A stretch of DNA of 52,915 bases from Actinomycetota bacterium (GTDB lineage Bacteria; Actinomycetota; Actinomycetes; Nanopelagicales; Nanopelagicaceae). Below, piece after piece: positions 23,029 through 33,243 of this stretch (position 1 is the first letter of the stretch; every line of letters starts with the position of its first letter). Below the pieces are notes generated by a model that was given only the letters and a program-made list of their open reading frames with translations, had not been told where the DNA came from and made no database searches. Location of the stretch: the NCBI GenBank assembly GCA_029977785.1, contig JAPOKG010000003.1:1-52915 (forward strand), in the 5' to 3' direction. The position numbers were made by a program, and so were the translations under genes.

Positions 23029-23083
23029 GCTAGCCAACCGGCTAGCGACCTCATCCTCGGACCGTCGGGCACGTACCTGCCCG
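23029..23083 (+). promoter_or_regulatory. structured 5' leader of the msiK-like ATPase (candidate cis-regulatory RNA)
   Basis: Two stems: GCTAGCC-AACC-GGCTAGC (23029-23046) and CGGGCA-CGTACC-TGCCCG (23066-23083), just upstream of AGGAAG and ATG 23101. Confidence 0.5.
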
Positions 23084-23100
23084 GATTAGGAAGTAGAAAC

Positions 23101-24183
23101 ATGGCATCAGTCGTATTCGAAAATGCATCTCGCATCTACCCAGGCACAACAGCACCTGCAGTAGACAAGCTCAACCTCACTGTCAAAGATGGCGAGTTCC
23201 TCGTTCTTGTTGGACCATCAGGTTGCGGAAAGTCAACATCACTTCGTATGTTGGCAGGCCTTGAAGAAATCGACGGTGGTCGAATTCTTATTGGTGATCG
23301 CGATGTAACAAACGTTGCACCAAAAGATCGCGATATCGCAATGGTCTTCCAGTCATATGCGCTCTACCCACACATGACTGTTGCAGAGAACATGGGCTTT
23401 GCACTCAAAATCGCAGGAGTCGATAAGGCTGAGCGCGATAAGCGAGTCCGTGAAGCAGCGAAGTTGCTCGATCTTGAACCATATCTAGAGCGCAAGCCAA
23501 AGGCTCTTTCAGGTGGTCAACGTCAGCGCGTTGCTATGGGACGTGCAATTGTTCGTGAGCCACAAGTCTTCTTGATGGACGAACCACTCTCAAACCTTGA
23601 TGCGAAGTTGCGCGTTGCAACTCGTACACAAATTGCTGCGCTACAGCGCCGCCTTGGAATCACCACTGTCTATGTAACTCACGACCAGGTTGAAGCTATG
23701 ACCATGGGTGATCGCGTAGCAGTTCTTAAGGATGGCTTGCTTCAGCAAGTTGATACTCCTCGTAACCTCTATGACAAGCCAGCAAATGTCTTCGTCGCAG
23801 GCTTTATTGGTTCTCCAGCCATGAACCTACTTGTAGCTCCAGTATCCGGTGGCAAGGCTCATCTTGGTGATCTCGATATCGACGTCCCAGCATCTGCAGG
23901 ATCTAGCGTCACTGTCGGAATTCGCCCAGAAGGATGGATTCCAGCAGCAAAGGGCTTCCATGTCTTTGTAGAAGTTGTTGAAGAACTTGGTTCTGATGCA
24001 TTTGTCTACGGAAAGCCTGCGGATACAAATGTGAAGTTTGCTAACTCATCAGATGAGGGCGTTCAGGTCATCGTACGTTGGGATCCAAAGAACCCACCAA
24101 AGGCTGGAGATACCGTCACAGTGGCAAATGTCGCTAACGCTGTCCACCTCTTTGATTCAACAACAGGTAACCGCATCAACTAG
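23101..24183 (+). CDS. sugar ABC transporter ATP-binding protein (MsiK/UgpC/MalK family)
   Basis: GPSGCGKSTSLRMLAGLE, ALSGGQRQRVAMGRAIVREPQVFLMDEPLSNLDAKLR. Confidence 0.93.
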   Translation: MASVVFENASRIYPGTTAPAVDKLNLTVKDGEFLVLVGPSGCGKSTSLRMLAGLEEIDGGRILIGDRDVTNVAPKDRDIAMVFQSYALYPHMTVAENMGFALKIAGVDKAERDKRVREAAKLLDLEPYLERKPKALSGGQRQRVAMGRAIVREPQVFLMDEPLSNLDAKLRVATRTQIAALQRRLGITTVYVTHDQVEAMTMGDRVAVLKDGLLQQVDTPRNLYDKPANVFVAGFIGSPAMNLLVAPVSGGKAHLGDLDIDVPASAGSSVTVGIRPEGWIPAAKGFHVFVEVVEELGSDAFVYGKPADTNVKFANSSDEGVQVIVRWDPKNPPKAGDTVTVANVANAVHLFDSTTGNRIN

Positions 24184-24194
24184 TTAGTACACAT

Positions 24195-24231
24195 AAAAAG
24201 CCCCGCTGCACAGTGTGCAGCGGGGCTTTTT
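24195..24231. terminator. bidirectional intrinsic terminator between convergent genes
   Basis: AAAAAGCCCCGCTGCACAGTGTGCAGCGGGGCTTTTT, near-perfect palindrome with A/T flanks on both sides. Confidence 0.92.
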
Positions 24232-24259
24232 ACTTCTCTAACTTGTATTAGCTCTTTGG

Positions 24260-25153
24260 CTAACCTTTGAGCGAACCTGCCAACATTCCACGGAGGAAGT
24301 AGCGTCCAAGGAATAGATAGACCAGCAACGTTGGAATCGAGACGATCAGCGATGCTGTCATATTGTTTCCGTAATAGACCTGGTTACCTGAACCCGTGAT
24401 GAAGTTAAGTGCCGTTGTTGCAACTGACAGCTTTGGCGAACCACCGGTGAGGAAGATTGCGAAGAGGAAGTCATTCCAGGCAGAGGTGAACTGCCAGATG
24501 AGAACCACCACAAAGCCTGGAATAGAGAGCGGCAAGAAGATGGTGCGGAAGATACGGACCATTCCTGCTCCATCCACGCGCGCTGCTTCGATGAGTTCGT
24601 TAGGGATTGCCGCAAAGTAGTTACGGAAGATCAAAGTACAGATAGGAATACCGTAAATGACATGTGCGAATACCAGAACATAAATGCTTCCACCGATGCC
24701 AGCCCATTGATTGAACTTGGTAAGAGGAATCATGATCGCCTGGTAAGGAATAAACATTCCGAAGAGGAATGTTGTGAAAATTAAGTTAGAACCTCTGAAC
24801 TTCCACTTTGCAAAGACGAAGCCGTTTATTGCCCCGATGACTGCAGAGATGATTGATGATTGGGTAACGAAGAAGAGGGTGCGCAACATTGGCTCGCGCA
24901 AAACTTCCCATGTTGGCCCCCAGGCCTCAAAGTTCAGGCTGGTGGGAGGAGTAAAGGCTGCAGATTGCGTGACGCCGGTGATTCCTTTGACTGAGTTAAT
25001 TACCATGATGTAAATCGGAAGAGCTGCGATGACGAAGAGAATCGTCAGTGCGAAATAGCGGAAGACGAGCCAGAACTGACCTTTGCCATCCAAGCGCTTC
25101 TTAGTGCGAACGTCGAGCTTTTGAGTTACGCGGGTTGCGAGATCTGAACTCAT
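24260..25153 (-). CDS. carbohydrate ABC transporter permease (MalG-type)
   Basis: EAARVDGAGMVRIFRTIFLPLSIPG EAA loop; C-terminal GMLAGSLKG. Confidence 0.92.
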   Translation of the reverse strand: MSSDLATRVTQKLDVRTKKRLDGKGQFWLVFRYFALTILFVIAALPIYIMVINSVKGITGVTQSAAFTPPTSLNFEAWGPTWEVLREPMLRTLFFVTQSSIISAVIGAINGFVFAKWKFRGSNLIFTTFLFGMFIPYQAIMIPLTKFNQWAGIGGSIYVLVFAHVIYGIPICTLIFRNYFAAIPNELIEAARVDGAGMVRIFRTIFLPLSIPGFVVVLIWQFTSAWNDFLFAIFLTGGSPKLSVATTALNFITGSGNQVYYGNNMTASLIVSIPTLLVYLFLGRYFLRGMLAGSLKG

Positions 25154-26055
25154 TTATTCGCCTCCTCAGTCTTATTTACATAGATTAAATATGGAATAAC
25201 AGCGACTGCAATCATCAACAAGATGACGATTGCGATTGCTGCGCCCTTTGCATAGTTCTGGAAATCGAAGATGGTCTGCCACATGTAGATAGCTAAAACC
25301 TTGGTGACATAGCTCTTGGTAGCGATACCGAAGATGAGGTCGAAGACCTTCATGGAGATATGGCCCAAAATGATAAGAACTGTCAGGAATGTTGGTGATA
25401 ACTGTGGGAAGAGAATGTGACGGTAAATCTTGAACTCTGTTGCGCCATCTACTCGCGCAGCTTCGCGTAAGTCATCAGGAATTCCGCGGAAACCAGCGAG
25501 GAAGAGCGCCATGACGTAACCGGCCATCTGCCAAATTGCAGGAAGAGCCATGGCATACATCGAGCCGGCTTCAGAGGTATACCAATCGCTCTGCAGCGCC
25601 CCAAGACCAATATTTTTCAAGATGTAGTTAAGTCCGGTTGCATCATCATCTCGGGCTGAGTCCATCAACCAACGCCATGAAGTTCCCATAGCGATAAATG
25701 AGATTGCCATTGGATAGAGGTAGGTGGAGCGGAAGAATCCTTCGCCCTTAATTCCCTTCTCGAGCAAGAGCGCCATGATGAGGCCCGAGAGCAGGCAACC
25801 AATCATAAATACTGCAGTAAATTTCAAAAGATTTGAGAGAGCATGCGTGAACTCAGGATCTGACCAGAGCTCGACATAGTTGATGAGGCCCACAAACTCA
25901 ACTTTTGTGGTGTAGGCGTTATATCTATTTTCAAGAGATTCTACGACGGTGTAAGCAATCATTCCGTAGACAAAGACTGCCATCGCAATAACAGATGGAA
26001 GAACAAATATAAATCCGCCCCATGGGCTCTGGATTTTCTTTCGGGTGGCTCTCAC
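25150..26055 (-). CDS. carbohydrate ABC transporter permease (MalF-type)
   Basis: REAARVDGATEFKIYRHILFPQLSP EAA loop; multiple TM segments. Confidence 0.92.
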   Translation of the reverse strand: MRATRKKIQSPWGGFIFVLPSVIAMAVFVYGMIAYTVVESLENRYNAYTTKVEFVGLINYVELWSDPEFTHALSNLLKFTAVFMIGCLLSGLIMALLLEKGIKGEGFFRSTYLYPMAISFIAMGTSWRWLMDSARDDDATGLNYILKNIGLGALQSDWYTSEAGSMYAMALPAIWQMAGYVMALFLAGFRGIPDDLREAARVDGATEFKIYRHILFPQLSPTFLTVLIILGHISMKVFDLIFGIATKSYVTKVLAIYMWQTIFDFQNYAKGAAIAIVILLMIAVAVIPYLIYVNKTEEANK

Positions 26056-26137
26056 TTAAGTTGCGCCTCTCGCATTGTGTTACAAAACCAAATTTTTTTA
26101 GTTATTAACTTTTATCAATTTTGTGAAAAAGTCTGAA

Positions 26138-26170
26138 GTTCTGGCGGAACCATTTCGATTCCGCCAGAAC
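26138..26170 (-). terminator. hairpin between sugar SBP gene and permease genes
   Basis: GTTCTGGCGGAA-N9-TTCCGCCAGAAC, 12-bp perfect arms; a CTTTTT tract follows on the minus strand. Confidence 0.7.
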
Positions 26171-26212
26171 TCCAGAACTTATATCTTCGGTTTTAACAAA
26201 CCAAACAGGGTT

Positions 26213-27478
26213 TTATGCCTGTGCGTTTGCCTTCTGAGCTGCAAGGAGAGCCTTTACAAAGCCCTTTGAATCCTTTGCTCCACCGGTGTAGAAGCGGCCA
26301 ACTGCTGAGTTGTACGCTGCCATACCTGCATTGCCCCAGTTAACGCCGTGGACAGTTGAACCGACGAGGCGATCCACCTTCCATGACTTCATTGCTGCCT
26401 GGAGGTAGCTGTCGTAGAGCTTTGGATCTGAGTCTGTACGTGCAGAGATTGAACCCTTCTTAGGGTTAAATGCATCTTGTCCAGCCTTTGATCCACAGAC
26501 CTTGAGCCATGCGATACCTGCATCGCGGTTTACTGCGCCCTTAGGCAAAGTAAATGAGTCTGAGAGCCACTGGTATACGCCAGCAGTTCCTGGACCTGGT
26601 GCCCATGTGTAGTCCTTGCCTAGCTTGAGGCCTTCTGACTGCCACTGTGATGAAGCCCAGTCACCCATGATGAAGAAGCCGGCCTTGCCTGTTGTTACAA
26701 GCTTTCCAGCATCTGGCCAGTCAAGTGACTTGCTTGAGTTACCGTAAGAAAGGATTGTTGAGAAGTACTTGATTGCCTTAGCAACTTCTGGACCATCCCA
26801 CTTTGTGGTGCCCTTCCAAAGACCATTGAACTTGTCTGGTCCCATTGAAGCAAGAAGTACATAGTCGAGGAGGTGAGCAATCGCCCAGTCGCCCTTACCA
26901 GCAAGTGCGATTCCGTCAATTCCAGCCTTCTTGAACTTCTTCATATCAGCGATCATTGCATAAAGTGATGCAGGAGCCTTAGTGATGCCAGCCTTCTTTG
27001 CAGCTGCTGGGCTCCACCACAAGACGTTTGAACGGTGAATGTTTACAGGAACAGAATAAATCTTTCCATTTGTTGTAAGGGTCTTAATGAGATCCTTAGG
27101 GAATACCTTGTCCCAACCTTCTGACTTGTAAAGGAATGAGACGTCTTCAACTTGTCCGGCCTTTACATAAGAAGATAGTTCTTCGCCAGCGTGTGCCTGG
27201 AATGTGTCAGGTGGATTGCCAGCTTGCATACGTGATACAAGAACACCCTTAGCGTTAACACCAGCTGCACCTGCAACTGAAGCGTTAATGAATGGTGTAT
27301 TTGGGTTGAGTCTTTCGAACTCTGTTGTCATTCCTGCAAGACCTGCAGCTTCTCCGCCTGATGCCCACCAGGTAAAGATTTCTAGTTGCTTATCAGTTGC
27401 AGCATTTGATGCTGGAGCTGATGAAACAGCTAGCGCAATTGCAGCAAAGACAGCCGCGACTTTGGACTTCTTTAGCAT
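26213..27478 (-). CDS. sugar ABC transporter substrate-binding protein
   Basis: Signal peptide; EIFTWWASGGEAAGLAG, RMQAGNPPDTFQAHAGEEL, VPVNIHRSNVLWW typical of family 1 (glucose/mannose-type) SBPs. Confidence 0.9.
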   Translation of the reverse strand: MLKKSKVAAVFAAIALAVSSAPASNAATDKQLEIFTWWASGGEAAGLAGMTTEFERLNPNTPFINASVAGAAGVNAKGVLVSRMQAGNPPDTFQAHAGEELSSYVKAGQVEDVSFLYKSEGWDKVFPKDLIKTLTTNGKIYSVPVNIHRSNVLWWSPAAAKKAGITKAPASLYAMIADMKKFKKAGIDGIALAGKGDWAIAHLLDYVLLASMGPDKFNGLWKGTTKWDGPEVAKAIKYFSTILSYGNSSKSLDWPDAGKLVTTGKAGFFIMGDWASSQWQSEGLKLGKDYTWAPGPGTAGVYQWLSDSFTLPKGAVNRDAGIAWLKVCGSKAGQDAFNPKKGSISARTDSDPKLYDSYLQAAMKSWKVDRLVGSTVHGVNWGNAGMAAYNSAVGRFYTGGAKDSKGFVKALLAAQKANAQA

Positions 27479-27665
27479 GTAGCGCCTTTCTTAAATTTGA
27501 GGACTTTCCTCACTTAGGTTGCGTACTCCCTAAAGATTTACGGCATGGCCGCAAAGATTAGGTTTTACACTCCGACATCTTTCTGTGCCACACGCGGGTA
27601 GTCAACGCATTTCACCCTTTGGGTGATAACGATTTGGTTACGCGCCAGGCGTGAAGCGCCTCGAT

Positions 27666-29177
27666 TTAGGTCAGGCTGGAGAGCTTAAAGAAAGCTCCAT
27701 TCCATCTAATTTCCTTCTGGAATTCATCAATACTGGTGGCTGCCGAGATACGCAGGTGCTCGACCTGGGCTATCTGGGCAAAGTCGGCGAGCGCCTCAGG
27801 GTCTAGGGCGGTGCTCAGGACCGTGTGGTGAGAGCCACCGGCGTAGATCCAAGCCTCGGCTGAAGTGGCAAGGGTTGGCGCCGGCTTCCAGACCGCGCAA
27901 GCCACCGGCAGAGATTTCAAATCCTTATCTGGGCTAACGACCTCAATATCGTTAGAGACAATTCGGAAGCGATCGCCAAGATCCATGAGACCAACTACGC
28001 GGCCTTGTGCAGGCTTTGCGTTAAATACCAGTCGGACTGGATCATCTTTGCCACCGATACCAAGTGGATGGATTTCACACCGTGGACGTTGTGCAGAAAT
28101 TGTCGGGCAGACCTCGAGCATGTGTGCACCCAGAACCTTCGGTTCACCTGGTCCAAAGTGATAGGTGTAATCCTCCATAAACGAGGTACCGCCGGGCAGA
28201 CCTTCGGTCATTGCCTTGATGATGCGCAATAGCGCAGAGGTTTTCCAATCTCCCTCACCGCCGAAGCCGTATCCCTTCGACATCAAACGTTGAACAGCAA
28301 GTCCAGGTAGCTGCTTGAGTGCACCTAAATCTTCAAAGTTAGTTGTAAATGCCCCGAAGTTACCGGCTTCTAGAAAACGCTCTAACGCGATTTCAATCGT
28401 TGCTTGGTATCGAAGTGAGTCATGGCGAGGTCCGCCCTTGGCAATTTCCGGAGCAATATCAAATAACTTTTCATATTCAGTGATTAAAGCATCGACTGCG
28501 CTTGGTTCTACGGCTGCAACCAGATCTACCAAAGTATTAACACCGTAAGCCTCGATCGACATACCTAGCGCTATCTGTGCACTTGTCTTATCCCCATCGG
28601 TGACTGCAACAAAGCGCATATTGTCGCCAAAGCGCGCAACTTTGAGGTTTTGAGCGGTGTACCAGCCAATAGCAGCGCGCATCCAATGTGAAATTCGGGT
28701 CGAGACCGTTGCATCGCTCACGTGGCCCGCCACAATTTTGCGCGGTAGATGCAATCGTGCCTGGATATGTCCATGTTCGCGGTCACCGTGGGCTGCCTGG
28801 TTGAGATTCATGAAATCCATATCAATGGTTTCCCAAGGCAGAGCAGAGTTAGCTTGGGTGTGAAGATGCAAAATCGGAACTTGTAGTGCGCTCAGGCCGG
28901 CAATCCACATCTTCGCTGGCGAGAAGGTATGCATCCAGACAATCACACCTACGCACTTAGGATTTGATGAGGCCTCTAAACAGATGGCCTTAATGCTTTC
29001 TGGGGTTGTCAGAACCGGCTTCCATGTGGCTTTGATTGGAATATTTGTTGCGGCGTTAAGTGTTGCAACAACTTCTTGTGACTGCTGTGCAACTTGCGCC
29101 AAAGTTTCTTCGCCATAGAGTGATTGGCTTCCGGTAAGAAACCAGATTTCTAGACCATTATCTTGTAGCGATTTCAC
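27666..29177 (-). CDS. araA: L-arabinose isomerase
   Basis: [18 protein letters not shown]-terminus, [25 protein letters not shown]. Confidence 0.95.
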   Translation of the reverse strand: MKSLQDNGLEIWFLTGSQSLYGEETLAQVAQQSQEVVATLNAATNIPIKATWKPVLTTPESIKAICLEASSNPKCVGVIVWMHTFSPAKMWIAGLSALQVPILHLHTQANSALPWETIDMDFMNLNQAAHGDREHGHIQARLHLPRKIVAGHVSDATVSTRISHWMRAAIGWYTAQNLKVARFGDNMRFVAVTDGDKTSAQIALGMSIEAYGVNTLVDLVAAVEPSAVDALITEYEKLFDIAPEIAKGGPRHDSLRYQATIEIALERFLEAGNFGAFTTNFEDLGALKQLPGLAVQRLMSKGYGFGGEGDWKTSALLRIIKAMTEGLPGGTSFMEDYTYHFGPGEPKVLGAHMLEVCPTISAQRPRCEIHPLGIGGKDDPVRLVFNAKPAQGRVVGLMDLGDRFRIVSNDIEVVSPDKDLKSLPVACAVWKPAPTLATSAEAWIYAGGSHHTVLSTALDPEALADFAQIAQVEHLRISAATSIDEFQKEIRWNGAFFKLSSLT

Positions 29178-29218
29178 GAATACTCCCCCAAGGATTTTTC
29201 GTGAATACTACATGAGCG

Positions 29219-29923
29219 CTAGTGAATAGAAAATGGCTCTGAACTTATCTTGAGTTCGCCGCGCAAGGTATGAATCTTGCCGCGGCCGTAGCTCTGCCAT
29301 TTATCTGTGCAAACAAGTGCTGTGTTTTCATCAATCCCAATAAGCGTAGTCTCGGCATCCGGGCGGAGCACAAAAGCTGTTACACGTTCAGGAAGCCAAC
29401 CCAACATCTTGTCGTAATGTGGAATCACTTCTATTCCCGGGACAATTCCTAAACCTGGACTGTGATGCGACCTGCGAATTCCCATGATTGTTCCGCCAAA
29501 TGCCATCGCTCCTGCTGAACAACCAGCCAGAGACGAACCGCTCTGCCATTGGTTCACAATCGCTTCCCACACCGGAGAGCCAACGAAGACATCTGCAATG
29601 CGATGGGGATCTCCTCCAGAGAAATAGATTAGGCCAGCAGCGCTCATTGCTTCAACAAACTCTGCGTTAAAAGCATCTTCTCTTTCGTGAATAGGTAAGT
29701 AGACCCATTCACTCCCGATTCGCTCTGCTTGTTCTCGCCCCAAACGCTGCCACTTTTCGCGGCTAGCGCTTCCTTCATGAGATGAAGCAGTAGGGATTTG
29801 AATAAAGCGATTCTTCTTTCCCCGAGAAATAGCGCGATGCAGGAGTTCACTTTCAAACTCCTGCATCTGCGGTGAATATTCACCAGAACCAACGAGCGCT
29901 AAAACACCCGCGTCCTGCTTCAT
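29219..29923 (-). CDS. peptidase S51 / cyanophycinase-like class I glutamine amidotransferase-fold protein
   Basis: LAGCSAGAMAFGG nucleophile elbow, YFSGGDPHRI. Confidence 0.8.
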   Translation of the reverse strand: MKQDAGVLALVGSGEYSPQMQEFESELLHRAISRGKKNRFIQIPTASSHEGSASREKWQRLGREQAERIGSEWVYLPIHEREDAFNAEFVEAMSAAGLIYFSGGDPHRIADVFVGSPVWEAIVNQWQSGSSLAGCSAGAMAFGGTIMGIRRSHHSPGLGIVPGIEVIPHYDKMLGWLPERVTAFVLRPDAETTLIGIDENTALVCTDKWQSYGRGKIHTLRGELKISSEPFSIH

Positions 29924-29929
29924 TTCTAC

Positions 29930-31144
29930 CTAAGCCATTGCTTTCTTTAGATTCTCATCAATTGAAGCCAAGAATTCTTGCGTTGTTTGGTAAGGAGCAT
30001 CACGAGAGATCAGAAGCGCAAGATCTTTTGTCATCTTTCCTTCTTCAACAGTCTGAATACATACCTGTTCTAGGGTCTTTGCGAACTTTGCTAGCTCTGC
30101 GTTGTTATCAAGCTTGGCGCGATGGGCAAGCCCTTGAGTCCAGGCAAAGATTGAGGCGATTGGGTTTGTTGAAGTCTCTTTTCCAGCTTGGTGATCACGG
30201 TAGTGACGTGTGACTGTTCCGTGCGCCGCTTCTGATTCGCAAACCTTTCCATCTGGAGTCATCAAGACTGATGTCATCAGACCAAGTGAGCCATAACCCT
30301 GTGCGACGGTATCTGATTGCACATCGCCGTCGTAGTTCTTACAAGCCCAGACGTAACCGCCTTCCATACGAAGTGACATGGCGACCATGTCATCGATGAG
30401 ACGGTGCTCGTACCAGATACCAGCTGCATCAAATTTCGCCTTGAATTCAGCTTGGTAAATCTCTTCAAAAATATCTTTAAAGCGACCGTCATAAGCCTTG
30501 AGGATTGTGTTCTTGGTTGAGAGGTAAACAGGGAACTTGCGAAGTAATCCGTAGTTAAGGGATGCACGAGCAAAGTCGCGGATTGAATCGTCGACGTTAT
30601 ACATCGCCATGGCGACGCCCGATGATTCAAAGTTGAAGACTTCAAGGTTGAGCGGTTCGCCGCCTCCTTCAGGAACATAGCTGAGTGTGAGTTTTCCTGG
30701 ACCTGGAATCTTGAGATCTGTTGCACGGTATTGATCACCAAAGGCATGGCGGCCAATAACGATTGGCTTGGTCCAATGTGGAACTAAACGTGGCACATTG
30801 CTGATGATGATTGGTTCGCGGAATATAACTCCGCCCAAGATATTGCGGATAGTTCCATTAGGAGATTTCCACATCTTCTTAAGGCCAAACTCAGCTACAC
30901 GCGCCTCATCAGGGGTAATAGTTGCGCACTTAATTCCAACGCCATGCTTCTGGATTGCCCGCGCTGAATCAATGGTGACTTGATCATCGGTAGCATCGCG
31001 ATGTTCCATGCCAAGGTCGTAATACTCAAGATTGACATCGAGGTAAGGCAAGATCAACTTATCTTTGATGAACTGCCACATGATGCGAGTCATCTCATCG
31101 CCATCTAATTCAACGACAGTGCCCTGTACTTTGATCTTTGACAT
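29930..31144 (-). CDS. icd: NADP-dependent isocitrate dehydrogenase (eukaryote-type homodimeric)
   Basis: [24 protein letters not shown] and [27 protein letters not shown] signatures. Confidence 0.94.
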   Translation of the reverse strand: MSKIKVQGTVVELDGDEMTRIMWQFIKDKLILPYLDVNLEYYDLGMEHRDATDDQVTIDSARAIQKHGVGIKCATITPDEARVAEFGLKKMWKSPNGTIRNILGGVIFREPIIISNVPRLVPHWTKPIVIGRHAFGDQYRATDLKIPGPGKLTLSYVPEGGGEPLNLEVFNFESSGVAMAMYNVDDSIRDFARASLNYGLLRKFPVYLSTKNTILKAYDGRFKDIFEEIYQAEFKAKFDAAGIWYEHRLIDDMVAMSLRMEGGYVWACKNYDGDVQSDTVAQGYGSLGLMTSVLMTPDGKVCESEAAHGTVTRHYRDHQAGKETSTNPIASIFAWTQGLAHRAKLDNNAELAKFAKTLEQVCIQTVEEGKMTKDLALLISRDAPYQTTQEFLASIDENLKKAMA

Positions 31145-31145
31145 A

Positions 31146-32096
31146 TTACATATCCTTTACATCAGCTTGTTTTGCACGCACTGCCTCTGCTGCTTCTTTA
31201 AGAGAAGCAACTTCAGAATCAGTGAGCTTGCTTTCAACAACTTTGCGAATACCTGACTTGCCGAGCTCTGCTTCTACTCCAAGATAGACGCCAGAAATTC
31301 CGTATTCGCCATCAACCCATGCGCAGACCGGCATGATTTCGCCTGAATCTTCAATGACGGCCTTTGCCATGCGAGCTGCTGCTGCAGATGGCGCGTAGTA
31401 AGCAGAACCTGTCTTGAGCAGCGCCACAACTTCAGCGCCACCATTACGGGTGCGATCTACTAGTTCGTCGATTTCAGCTTGTGACAATTTATCTGAAAGT
31501 GGAACTCCATTAACGGTGCAGCGACTAGGAACTGGCACCATGGTGTCACCGTGTGAACCAAGGGTAAGAGTCTTTACTGTGCCGACTGGAACGTTGAGCT
31601 TTTCAGCGACAAAGTTGGTGAAGCGCGCGGTATCGAGCATTCCAGCCTGACCCATCACGCGATTCTTTGGAAAGTTGGTCGCAATTTGTGCAAGGGCTGT
31701 CATCTCATCAAGTGGATTTGAAACCACGATAATGACTGCATTTGGTGAATGCTTTGCAATATTTTCAGCAACGCCTCGGACGATTCCGGCGTTAACTCCA
31801 ATGAGATCCATACGGCTCATTCCTGGCTTACGTGGAAGACCTGCAGTAATGACTACAACATCGGAGTTGGCAGTCTTTTCGTAGCCGGCACCTTCAGGTG
31901 TTGTGGTTGCGCCAGTAATCTTTGTTTCAAAACCTTCGATTGAACGAGATTGATTCATATCGAGCGCCAAGCCTTCGGGCTTTCCTTCAAGAATATCTGT
32001 GAGAACAACTTCGTCGAAGATGTTGTACTCAGCGAGCCGGAGAGCTGTAGTTGAACCGTAGAAACCTGCACCTACAACGGTGACTTTCTTTGCCAT
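31146..32096 (-). CDS. mdh: malate dehydrogenase (LDH-like type)
   Basis: [19 protein letters not shown] Rossmann motif, [14 protein letters not shown] (MDH-type substrate Arg), [10 protein letters not shown]. Confidence 0.92.
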   Translation of the reverse strand: MAKKVTVVGAGFYGSTTALRLAEYNIFDEVVLTDILEGKPEGLALDMNQSRSIEGFETKITGATTTPEGAGYEKTANSDVVVITAGLPRKPGMSRMDLIGVNAGIVRGVAENIAKHSPNAVIIVVSNPLDEMTALAQIATNFPKNRVMGQAGMLDTARFTNFVAEKLNVPVGTVKTLTLGSHGDTMVPVPSRCTVNGVPLSDKLSQAEIDELVDRTRNGGAEVVALLKTGSAYYAPSAAAARMAKAVIEDSGEIMPVCAWVDGEYGISGVYLGVEAELGKSGIRKVVESKLTDSEVASLKEAAEAVRAKQADVKDM

Positions 32097-32161
32097 GATG
32101 ATCCCTTTGAGCGAGTTGTCCCAATACTTTGATATCGGGTTATCTTGATATCGAGCGAACT

Positions 32162-32389
32162 CTACAACCCCTTCGGAAGGGCGATAGCCAGCCCAAAGAG
32201 CACAAGCGCAATCGCAAGTGGGAGGTAACGCTCAAACTTACGTTCATTCCATTGTGCGAGGGCAATCACAGCTGTTCCGGCCGAGATTGCAAGGGCGCCT
32301 GAGCGAACAAATCCGGCGATACCTGCAATAACACCGAGCGCAATAATGAAATATGCCACGCGAAGTTGAAGAGAAGTTATCGCTCGCAT
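32162..32389 (-). CDS. small membrane protein, DUF3017-like
   Basis: 75 aa, two to three TM segments, adjacent to folD and mdh as in other actinobacteria. Confidence 0.65.
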   Translation of the reverse strand: MRAITSLQLRVAYFIIALGVIAGIAGFVRSGALAISAGTAVIALAQWNERKFERYLPLAIALVLFGLAIALPKGL

Positions 32390-33222
32390 GCATCGACCAC
32401 ATTCGTTAACAGCATGGCGCGAGTCATTGGTCCGACTCCCCCAGGCATTGGCGCAACAAAAGCTGCGACGTTCATGACAGATGGATCCAGATCGCCAACA
32501 AGTCCGGCAGAGGTACGAGAGATTCCAACATCAAGAACTGTAGCGCCAGGTTTGACCATATCTCCTTTGAGAAAGTGCGCTTGTCCGATAGCTGCAACAA
32601 CGATATCGGCGCGCTTGGTATGAAAAGCCAAATCTCTTGTTCCGGTATGCGTCAAAGTCACAGTTGCATTTTCGGCTTTGCGTGTGAGTAGCAAACCGAG
32701 CGGGCGGCCAACTGTGAGTCCACGACCAATAACAACAACCTCCGCTCCGGCGAGTGGAATTTTGTAGTGGTTAATAAGTTCAACAATTCCGCGCGGTGTA
32801 CAAGGAAGTGGTGCGGCATATCCTGCAACCAATCTTCCCAAATTCATTGGGTGTAAACCATCGGCATCTTTATCAGGATCAATTGCTTCCAAAATTATCT
32901 GAGTATTTATTGCGCCAGGAAGCGGAAGTTGAACGATGTAACCGGTGCACTCTTTGGCTGCATTGAGGTCGCGAACGGCTGCAAGAACATCAGATTGTGT
33001 AGCGGTCGCTGGTAAATCTATGCGGATAGAGTTAATTCCGACCTCTTGGCAATCACGATGTTTGCCGCTGACATACGAGTGTGACCCCGGGTCATCTCCG
33101 ACAAGAATTGTGCCAAGCCCAGGAGTAATACCTTTTGCTTCGAGCGCAGCTGTACGTTGGGCAAGGTTTGCTTTGATGGAAGCAGCGAGAGACTTGCCAT
33201 CAAGTAATTGTGCGCTGCTCAT
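32377..33222 (-). CDS. folD: bifunctional methylenetetrahydrofolate dehydrogenase/cyclohydrolase
   Basis: [40 protein letters not shown]. Confidence 0.95.
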   Translation of the reverse strand: MSSAQLLDGKSLAASIKANLAQRTAALEAKGITPGLGTILVGDDPGSHSYVSGKHRDCQEVGINSIRIDLPATATQSDVLAAVRDLNAAKECTGYIVQLPLPGAINTQIILEAIDPDKDADGLHPMNLGRLVAGYAAPLPCTPRGIVELINHYKIPLAGAEVVVIGRGLTVGRPLGLLLTRKAENATVTLTHTGTRDLAFHTKRADIVVAAIGQAHFLKGDMVKPGATVLDVGISRTSAGLVGDLDPSVMNVAAFVAPMPGGVGPMTRAMLLTNVVDACER

Positions 33223-33243
33223 AAGGCCATCCTATTGCGTGTT

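Noticed and set aside
30277-30756. 159-aa alternate-frame ORF inside icd
   Set aside because: Alternate frame of a conserved enzyme with biased composition.
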